Assembly: GCA_031278315.1 (NCBI GenBank)
Contig: JAITKS010000074.1
Location: 1-8,461 of the forward strand
Length of the DNA stretch: 8,461 nt
Source: Planctomycetaceae bacterium
Lineage (GTDB): Bacteria; Planctomycetota; Planctomycetia; Pirellulales; Thermoguttaceae
Direction: 5' to 3'
The position numbers and the translations under genes were made by a program. Position 1 is the first letter of the stretch. Every line of letters starts with the position of its first letter. The notes beneath the pieces are model-generated. The model was not told where the DNA came from. It saw only the letters and a list, made by a program, of their open reading frames with translations, and did not search any database. This document shows positions 1-5,844 of this stretch, in pieces.

Positions 1-78
1 CACAGAGAACACAGAGAAATCAGATTTTGTAATTTTAGATTTTAAATTTAAGTAAATTACTAAAAAATATTTTAGCTG

Positions 79-145
79 GGAACGCAGGCGTCCCGCCTGC
101 ATCTTTTTTGTACAAAAAATAATGCGGTCGAGACATCTGCGTTCC
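79..145. repeat. Large imperfect palindrome within copy 1
   Basis: The left arm begins GGAACGCAG (79-87) and the right arm ends CTGCGTTCC (137-145). The reverse complement of the right arm follows the left arm for over 30 nt with about six substitutions and one indel, centred on the perfect palindrome TTTTTTGTACAAAAAA (104-119). This terminal-inverted-repeat layout resembles a MITE or a transcript-end hairpin. It sits eight bases past the kinase stop, so the kinase mRNA would end with it if transcription continues that far. Confidence 0.75.
84..109 (+). terminator. Candidate intrinsic terminator (plus strand), possibly bidirectional
   Basis: GCAGGCG (84-90), a three-base loop and CGCCTGC (94-100) form a perfect 7-bp GC-rich stem, followed by ATCTTTTTT. 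That is a textbook rho-independent terminator for plus-strand transcription entering from the left edge. Read on the minus strand, after the kinase stop, the same stem is followed only about 15 nt later by an A/T-rich run, so its use for the kinase gene is less certain. It is part of the palindromic repeat, so the resemblance could be incidental. Confidence 0.5.
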
Positions 146-153
146 TCCTAATA

Positions 154-3100
154 TTATATTTTTTCTTTTGCCGGTATCCATGTTTTTATTAGATCGATTA
201 GCTTTACAGTATTTACCGGTTTGCTGCAATAAGCGTCCATTCCTGCTTCGATGCACAATTCTTGATCGCCTGCTGTTGCGTTGGCTGTAAGCGCAATAAT
301 AGGAATTCGTCCGTGATGTTTTACTTGCATTTCAACATTATTTACTTCCATACTTCTTATAAGCCGTGTTGCTTGGAAACCATCCATTTCGGGCATTTGA
401 CAATCCATTATTATTAAATCGAAACGTTTTCTCATTACTGTTTCATACGCTGTTCTGCCGTTATCTACTATTTCATAGTCGTATCCGGCTTGTGCAAGAA
501 TCTCTCCAACAACAATTTGATTTACACGATTGTCTTCCGCAACCAAAATAATTTTTCTATCGTTTGTATTGTCATCGTTGCCGGTGTATTCTTTATCATT
601 ATCTGAAGCTGCTTTATTAGTTGTTTTATCGAGTGATTTATCTTTATTGTTTTTCTTACCATATCCTACTAACGAAAAACCGTTTAATGTATTTTTAATC
701 GATAATGTATCTTTCCATTCTTCGATCCATTCTTTTCTTGTTTCTGCATATTTAAATTCAGCGTCGGCATTTGCCGTACCGGTAATAACTGACAGTAACG
801 CATTAAAAATTGCTGATCCAAAAATCGGTTTACTAATATATTTGTCGGCCATATCATGCTCAATTGAATCACTCGAATCAGTATTAGTATCGACAAGCGG
901 ACGTAACATTATCACCGATACACCCGATAAAATCGGTTCAGATTTTATTTTTCGCGATAATTTTGCACCCGCATAAAAATTATCAACATCCGATTCTACA
1001 TTTGTATTTGTACCAGTATTTGTATTCGTATTCGTATTCGTTTCATTTACATTTTTGTTTGAGTCTTTGTTTGAGTCATTTATTGAGTCTTTGTTTGAGT
1101 CTTTTGCCGAGTCATTTATCGAGTCATTTATTGAAATTTTGTTTGAGTCTTTTGTTGAAATACTATCAATGATTACAGCTCTGAACGGATTACCATTTTC
1201 TGCTGCTTCACGAATTGCATCAAAGACATTTTGCTTATGAGAGAACGAGGTTACTTGTACTCCCCACACATTTAGTTGATCAGCGATTACTTCACTTAGG
1301 ACATGGTTATCAACGACAGTAGCGATTCTCAATCCGGTCAAACTTGCTATTCCTTGTTCAAAGATACCGATAATAGAATTGTCTTTAATCTCTTTGCATT
1401 TGAGCGGCAGCTTAAACCAAAACGTTGAGCCTTGTCCTTCCGTGCTTTCGACACCGATTTCTCCTCCCATTAAATTTACTAATTCTTTTGAGATAGCGAG
1501 TCCCAGTCCTGTTCCGCCGTAACGTCTTGCCAGCGAAGAATCGACTTGCGAAAACGAATTAAATAATCGGCATATTAACGTGTTCGGAATACCTATTCCT
1601 GAATCAGTAATATTAAATCGGAATATGCAATAATTACCGTCTTCCCGTCTTTCGCAATATTCAGCAGCGGCAGACAATTTTACGCCTCCTTGATGTGTAA
1701 ACTTTACAGCATTTCCCATTAAATTTACGAGTATTTGACGAATTCTTCCGACATCGCCGGTGACATTTTGCGGAACATCGGTTAAGAAAAGTCCGCATAC
1801 TTCTAGTTCGCTATTCAACGCACGTGACGCCAATATGCCGACAACAGATTCAATTAATTGCGGTAAATCAAATTCGACTTGTTCGATTTCGAGTTTACCT
1901 GCTTCAATTTTGGAAAAGTCGAGAATGTCGTTAATAAGCGAGAGTAAAAATTTACCTGAAGCTCTTGCTAATTCGACGTATTCACGTTGCTTTGGGGCGA
2001 GTTCCGTTTCTAGTAATAAATCTGACATACCGATCACACCATTTAGCGGCGTGCGGATTTCATGACTCATGTGAGCAAGAAATCTCGACTTGGCAATAGA
2101 CGCTTGTTCCGCTTCGATTCGTTTCGTTTGTTCGCTGAGATCATGAAAACATACAGCAAGAAATTGTTTGCCGTTTTGCTCGATTAAATCTACGATTTCT
2201 TGTACCGAAATCATTTGACCATCGCGCCGCCGAATTTGAGTTTCTGCCCGTATAACTCGTTCTTGTGTAAAGCTTGTGATAAGTTCTTGCCATTCATTTT
2301 TGTCGGACATTCGCAAATCGTAATCACCGAATTTCTCTCCAACAGGCGATAAACTATTCGAATCAGATTCATCTGAATTACCTCCAAGAAATTTTACTGC
2401 TGCTTCATTGGCGTAAGTAATTTGTCCATCCATATCGATCCAAATTGCCGGAACAGAAATATGATCAATAACAATTCGTATAGTTTGAAGAGATCGTTCA
2501 GATAGAACCTGCGCTGTCTCATCATACAATAATATTCCGACCTGATTCGCACCCGAAGGAAAAACGACAACTTCCGAATACGGCGTCGTCCCAAACTCCG
2601 GCACGTAAATATGATAAAATCCTGATTCACCGTGTACAATGCAATCGGCAATTCCTCTCCACCATTGATCGCCGAAATCGTGTGATAGTATTTTTATTCC
2701 CGTGAATAATTGCAATATTGACATTCCAATTAATCGGCTCGTGTCTGTTTTTACGAAATAATCACACGCTTTGTTGACAGCTGCAATAATAAAATCAATT
2801 GGATTACCGTCATTGTCTCTGATAACATTCAGCAGCAGCGCACCGCCCGCCATCGATTGAAATAACGTACGATATTGCTCTTCACTTTCTTTAATTTTTT
2901 GCGCTGCTGTCCATTCTTTTGTAATATCACGGCATCGCCAAATTTGAATACTTTCAGGATCATCGTCATCAAGCTGAATAGAATGAGCTGAAAAACGAAA
3001 AACCTGATTGTTTTTCATTTCCATCACATGCTCGACCGGCAAATTATCAACTGAAAAACGTGTACAAGCTTTAGCAAAACTATCAGGTTCAACTGTTGCC

Positions 3101-5199
3101 GAAAGTAACAAATTTTTAATATCGTCAAGAGAAATATTCATTGCCGTAAAATCATCTGATAGTGCGAATTGAGATAAAATTTCTATTGCGTGCATATTAG
3201 CATGTGTGATTTGTCCGAAAGAAGTTGCGGCAATAATTGCTTCATCAGATGTTTCAAGAATTTTGTTTAACAATCTTTCGCGGGTGAGAACAGCTTGTTC
3301 TGAACGCAATGATGCTGTAACGTCTGTAACAAAGACACCGACTTGACCAGCTCGCGGACAAAAAGTCCGAATATGTTGGTAACCGTTTACTAATGGATCA
3401 TACGTCAAGTAAACGTCATTGATTCCGTTAAGGGTACGGCGCACGATTTCATTTAACCAATCGTCGCCGAAGTCGTGTGATAGTAATTTCGCCGATTGAT
3501 CAAAAAATGCACGCGGACTAACTCCAATCAACTCTTCACGCGTGCGCAACGATAATGTTACCATTGCCGGATTAATTTCAATACATCGTAAATCTACAGG
3601 TTCACCGTTTTCATCCCATATTGTTTCAAAAAGGATGAATCCATTGGGTAACGAGTCAAACAAAGTCCGATATTTTTCTTCGTTTATTCTAATTGTTTCG
3701 TCTGATTTATATTTTTCTGTAACGTCGTGAAAAGACCAAATGCGGGTATGTCCGGTCAATCCGAGACCAGTTTCTATATCTACGCCGCGCCAAGCTATCA
3801 TTTGACCGCTTTTCAGTTGTAACATTCCTTCACAGGTTTTGTGTGTTTCTTGTAATTTGTTGATTGCTTCAATGAAAAGTTCTGGTTGTATAACATTTTC
3901 GTTACACCAATTTTCTATAAATTGAAATCCTATTAAGTCGGTTTTACGTATATTATCGCCAAAAATTTCAGTGATTTTAGAATTGACAAGTATTGATTCA
4001 GGAATATCGGATGTCGCAAAGATACCGTCGGTAGAGGCATCGAGAATTGCGTTTAAGATTCGTTCTCTTAATTCAATTTCGGATTCATGTTTCACTTGGT
4101 TGGTGATATTTCGGGACATTTCGAGAACAAGATTTATCTCTCCTGTCTTATGATCATATAAAGGGTGACTTGATAATTCATACCATTGTTTGAAAAACGG
4201 ATTATAGTATTCGTATTTATGTGTTTGACCGTCGTTGAATGTTTTTATGCAGGGACAAAACGTGCAGCTGTTTTCGTTTCCTGTTATTGATTTGTAGCAT
4301 TTTGTCAGATAGTTACTTAAATCAGGAATTTTATTTGTAAGATTTTCATTAGCGTAATGTACTTGTAAATTACTATCGACAATAATGAAACCGTCATCGA
4401 CGACGCTGAAAATATTGTTTAATCGTTGTTCGTGTTGGGACAATTCTTTTTCGGTACTTATGTCGCGGGATTGGCAAATCAGATGTATAGAGTCGTTGAT
4501 AATGGCGGGATAAATATTTGTTTCGATATATTGTAATTTCGAGTTGTGTGAGTATATTGTTTCGATTTTTTGCGGAGTACCGTTTTCGGCGTTTCGTAGG
4601 ATATTATCTATAAATTCGGGTGTAATTAGTTTATGAGATTCGTCATTTAATTCTCCTCTTTTTGTGATGAAATCAAAGTATGTCATGCCGATATAATTTT
4701 GGTTATTTTGGTAATTATTTTTGAGCAGATTGAGAGCGGCGTTATTAGCGAGAATAATTTTTCTGTTATGAATAATTTCGACTGGAGCGGGAGAGGCGTT
4801 AAAAATCGTTTGAAATTTGTAGATATTTTTTTCGTTATTGATTCGTATTAATTCGGATTCGGTAATATTTGTGATTATTCCGATGACGAGTTCAATTTCG
4901 TTATTAGAGTTGATGGGGATGAATTGAAATGAGTAGCATTTACCTTGGAACCAACATTTTTTAATTTCGTTTGTGCTGCCTTGTAGAGTTTTTTTGATTG
5001 CGAGAGTAATTTTAGGATGTTCGTCGAACAAAGTGTTTGCTGTTGTTCCGATATAATTTTCGGGTTTTAGGTTGACATTATTGAAGCTATTTCCAGCGAT
5101 GTATATAACTTTACTGTTTTTATCCAAGCAAACAGCAAACAATTCCTTTGACGTTGTCAATCCATTAACCAATTGAACTGTAATATCTGATAAAATCAT
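154..5199 (-). CDS. Soluble multi-PAS hybrid sensor histidine kinase with two receiver domains
   Basis: Predicted cytosolic two-component sensor that autophosphorylates a His and passes phosphate to a receiver Asp. Seen in the 1681 residues: about eight PAS-like domains (approximately 1-115, 126-250, 256-370, 378-495, 507-633, 640-765, 773-898, 905-1025). HisKA follows with the H-box SHEIRTPLNG (phospho-acceptor H1046). HATPase_c has its N-box around N1163, the G1 motif DSGIGI at 1199-1204 and the G2 motif GGTGLGL near 1228-1234. A degenerate receiver spans about 1290-1475, and an intact receiver spans about 1549-1677 (acidic pocket E1555/D1556, phospho-acceptor D1599 in MDCQMPEMDG, T1638, K1660). 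There is no transmembrane segment, signal peptide, HAMP or HPt domain, so a separate HPt protein or direct output is inferred. The ligand cannot be told from the sequence. The ATG at 5199 starts just before PAS1 and has no Shine-Dalgarno; the stop is TAA at 154-156. The gene stands alone, 645 bp downstream of an EF-G-like gene. Family assignment is certain; the exact PAS count is an estimate. Confidence 0.96.
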   Translation of the reverse strand: MILSDITVQLVNGLTTSKELFAVCLDKNSKVIYIAGNSFNNVNLKPENYIGTTANTLFDEHPKITLAIKKTLQGSTNEIKKCWFQGKCYSFQFIPINSNNEIELVIGIITNITESELIRINNEKNIYKFQTIFNASPAPVEIIHNRKIILANNAALNLLKNNYQNNQNYIGMTYFDFITKRGELNDESHKLITPEFIDNILRNAENGTPQKIETIYSHNSKLQYIETNIYPAIINDSIHLICQSRDISTEKELSQHEQRLNNIFSVVDDGFIIVDSNLQVHYANENLTNKIPDLSNYLTKCYKSITGNENSCTFCPCIKTFNDGQTHKYEYYNPFFKQWYELSSHPLYDHKTGEINLVLEMSRNITNQVKHESEIELRERILNAILDASTDGIFATSDIPESILVNSKITEIFGDNIRKTDLIGFQFIENWCNENVIQPELFIEAINKLQETHKTCEGMLQLKSGQMIAWRGVDIETGLGLTGHTRIWSFHDVTEKYKSDETIRINEEKYRTLFDSLPNGFILFETIWDENGEPVDLRCIEINPAMVTLSLRTREELIGVSPRAFFDQSAKLLSHDFGDDWLNEIVRRTLNGINDVYLTYDPLVNGYQHIRTFCPRAGQVGVFVTDVTASLRSEQAVLTRERLLNKILETSDEAIIAATSFGQITHANMHAIEILSQFALSDDFTAMNISLDDIKNLLLSATVEPDSFAKACTRFSVDNLPVEHVMEMKNNQVFRFSAHSIQLDDDDPESIQIWRCRDITKEWTAAQKIKESEEQYRTLFQSMAGGALLLNVIRDNDGNPIDFIIAAVNKACDYFVKTDTSRLIGMSILQLFTGIKILSHDFGDQWWRGIADCIVHGESGFYHIYVPEFGTTPYSEVVVFPSGANQVGILLYDETAQVLSERSLQTIRIVIDHISVPAIWIDMDGQITYANEAAVKFLGGNSDESDSNSLSPVGEKFGDYDLRMSDKNEWQELITSFTQERVIRAETQIRRRDGQMISVQEIVDLIEQNGKQFLAVCFHDLSEQTKRIEAEQASIAKSRFLAHMSHEIRTPLNGVIGMSDLLLETELAPKQREYVELARASGKFLLSLINDILDFSKIEAGKLEIEQVEFDLPQLIESVVGILASRALNSELEVCGLFLTDVPQNVTGDVGRIRQILVNLMGNAVKFTHQGGVKLSAAAEYCERREDGNYCIFRFNITDSGIGIPNTLICRLFNSFSQVDSSLARRYGGTGLGLAISKELVNLMGGEIGVESTEGQGSTFWFKLPLKCKEIKDNSIIGIFEQGIASLTGLRIATVVDNHVLSEVIADQLNVWGVQVTSFSHKQNVFDAIREAAENGNPFRAVIIDSISTKDSNKISINDSINDSAKDSNKDSINDSNKDSNKNVNETNTNTNTNTGTNTNVESDVDNFYAGAKLSRKIKSEPILSGVSVIMLRPLVDTNTDSSDSIEHDMADKYISKPIFGSAIFNALLSVITGTANADAEFKYAETRKEWIEEWKDTLSIKNTLNGFSLVGYGKKNNKDKSLDKTTNKAASDNDKEYTGNDDNTNDRKIILVAEDNRVNQIVVGEILAQAGYDYEIVDNGRTAYETVMRKRFDLIIMDCQMPEMDGFQATRLIRSMEVNNVEMQVKHHGRIPIIALTANATAGDQELCIEAGMDAYCSKPVNTVKLIDLIKTWIPAKEKI
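1000..1041 (-). repeat. Hexanucleotide microsatellite in the kinase gene encoding a Thr-Asn run
   Basis: Plus-strand units of GTATTC/GTATTT repeat about seven times, with one interruption (ACCAGT). They encode residues 1387-1400, an alternating Thr-Asn tract with a single Gly. The unit length is a multiple of three, so slippage would alter linker length without a frameshift. It lies inside the first receiver domain. Confidence 0.85.
1054..1149 (-). repeat. Minisatellite in the kinase gene encoding DSNK/NDSI repeats
   Basis: About eight imperfect 12-nt units (plus strand of the type GAGTCTTTGTTT and GAGTCATTTATT) encode residues 1351-1382, a run of DSNK, NDSI and DSAK tetrapeptides. The block is highly polar and probably disordered. 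It directly follows the candidate phospho-acceptor D1345 of the degenerate receiver, replacing the usual xMPxMDG loop. Confidence 0.85.
2506..3282 (-). other. Two-PAS module B in the kinase (residues about 640-898)
   Basis: It begins RERLLNKILETSDEAI, continues IWRCRDITKE and SEEQYRTLF, and ends QVGILLYDET, matching module A landmark for landmark. ILSHDFGDQW parallels module A's LLSHDFGDDW. At DNA level, 2669-2690 and 3464-3485 agree at 21 of 22 bases, exactly 795 nt (265 codons) apart. Confidence 0.7.
3301..4068 (-). other. Two-PAS module A in the kinase (residues about 378-633)
   Basis: The module begins RERILNAILDASTDGI, passes through IWSFHDVTEK, then EEKYRTLF, and ends QVGVFVTDVT. The same order of landmarks occurs about 262-266 residues later in module B, so this looks like one unit of a tandem intragenic duplication. 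The second PAS carries LLSHDFGDDW, also echoed in module B. No cofactor-binding residues could be assigned. Confidence 0.7.
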
Positions 5200-5397
5200 T
5201 TTAGATATTTAAGATATTTATCTATATTAAAAATTTTTTAATTGTTCACGAATTTTTTTTGACAATTTTTGGCAATTTTGTTTTATCGGTGAATTATAAA
5301 AATGAAATTTATAATTAATTATTTATTTATAATTTTTGTGATATTGCGGCCGGATTTTTTATTTGGCAGTTAGGGATCATTGAGGGGAGTATAATTA
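5200..5397. other. AT-rich leader region of the kinase gene
   Basis: Very A+T-rich DNA directly upstream of the kinase ATG. It contains a perfect 9-nt tandem repeat AGATATTTA at 5203-5211 and 5212-5220, which ends three bases before the start codon. It also contains a 9-bp inverted repeat (AATTATAAA at 5292-5300 and TTTATAATT at 5308-5316). A promoter is expected here, but no -35/-10 pair with normal spacing could be chosen with confidence. No ORF of note. Confidence 0.5.
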
Positions 5398-5424
5398 GTA
5401 ATATATCAGTGGAATATTTTATTA
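5398..5424 (+). repeat. Direct repeat, left copy
   Basis: GTAATATATCAGTGGAAT followed by ATTTTATTA. It matches 5604-5631 with one substitution and one extra T. It is not followed by the CGCAGAG tandem block that abuts the right copy, so it may be a remnant of another element copy. Confidence 0.85.
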
Positions 5425-5603
5425 CAATATTTTTTGCAACAAATTTGTATAATTTTTATTTTTAATTATTTCGGATCCGAGACAAATCTTTTTTGTGAAA
5501 AAACCCCAATTAACCTTAAAATACCGTCAGAAAAAAATTTGAAACAATCCGCAATTTAATTGATTAAAATCTAAAAATCGCAAAATCGCAAATTACAAAA
5601 ATT

Positions 5604-5631
5604 GTAATATATCAGTGGAATTTTTTTATTA
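5604..5631 (+). repeat. Direct repeat, right copy
   Basis: Second copy of GTAATATATCAGTGGAAT plus a T-rich tail ending ATTA, abutting the 9-nt tandem block at 5632. A perfect small inverted repeat ATTACAA/TTGTAAT (5592-5598, 5602-5608) overlaps its left edge. The 179 bp between the two direct repeats contain an 8-nt tandem AAAATCGC (5574-5589) and no ORF. Confidence 0.85.
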
Positions 5632-5791
5632 ACCGCAGAGGACACAGAGAACACAGAGAGATCGTAATTTTAGATTTAAAAATTAAGTGAAAATTCTAAA
5701 AAATATATTAGCCGAAAACACGGACGTCTCGCCTGCATTGTTTTTGTACGAAAAACATCTAGAAATGCTGTCGAGACAACCGCGTTCCCCC
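5632..5791. repeat. Composite dispersed repeat, copy 2
   Basis: Opens with three 9-nt units ACCGCAGAG, GACACAGAG and AACACAGAG (5632-5658). An AT-rich segment containing GTAATTTTAGATTT and CTAAAAAATAT follows, then a palindromic block around 5693-5790 centred on TTTTTGTACGAAAAA. It has the same parts in the same order and orientation as 1-149. Here the short inner stem has decayed, while the long-arm symmetry (ACGTCTCGCCTGCATT against CTGTCGAGAC...) is still recognisable. It lies about 55 bp past the stop codon of the EF-G-like gene and could form that transcript's 3' structure. Confidence 0.8.
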
Positions 5792-5829
5792 AAAAATAAA
5801 ACCGAATTTTAAAGTACAATGAGTATATT
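5792..5829 (-). repeat. 38-bp inverted repeat, left arm
   Basis: Its reverse complement, AATATACTCATTGT...CTTTAAAATTCGGT...TTATTTTT, matches 8344-8381 at 36 of 38 positions. It begins directly after composite repeat copy 2 and ends 15 bp before the TAA of the EF-G-like gene. It is absent at the corresponding place beside copy 1. Confidence 0.88.
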
Positions 5830-5844
5830 TACGTTTTTTATATT

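Larger units (their letters stand above)
1..149. repeat. Composite dispersed repeat, copy 1 (left end cut by the window)
   Basis: Starts with the remains of a 9-nt tandem unit (CACAGAG, then AACACAGAG at 8-16). It continues through an AT-rich segment with GTAATTTTAGATTT and CTAAAAAATAT, and ends in a palindromic block at 79-145. The same order of parts recurs at 5632-5791 with substitutions and small indels. It ends about five bases after the kinase stop codon. No coding potential is supported. Related phrases are common as intergenic repeats in several environmental phyla (recalled, not searched). Confidence 0.8.

Noticed and set aside
35..256. 73-residue minus-strand ORF overlapping the kinase 3' end and repeat copy 1
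   Set aside because: It reads out of frame through the last part of the kinase gene and then through the non-coding palindromic repeat; it has no ribosome binding site and no recognisable domain.
530..976. 148-residue plus-strand ORF antisense to the kinase
   Set aside because: Ser/Leu-rich shadow of the opposite-strand receiver linker; the minus-strand frame has clear kinase and receiver motifs across the whole interval.
1000..1149. Repeats considered as a CRISPR-like array
   Set aside because: Units are 6 and 12 nt, contiguous, without spacers and in frame within a coding region.
963..1240. Plus-strand ORFs rich in Leu/Ser/Tyr/His or Phe-Glu-Ser repeats
   Set aside because: Antisense readings of the coding satellites at 1000-1149; their repetitive look comes only from the DNA repeat.
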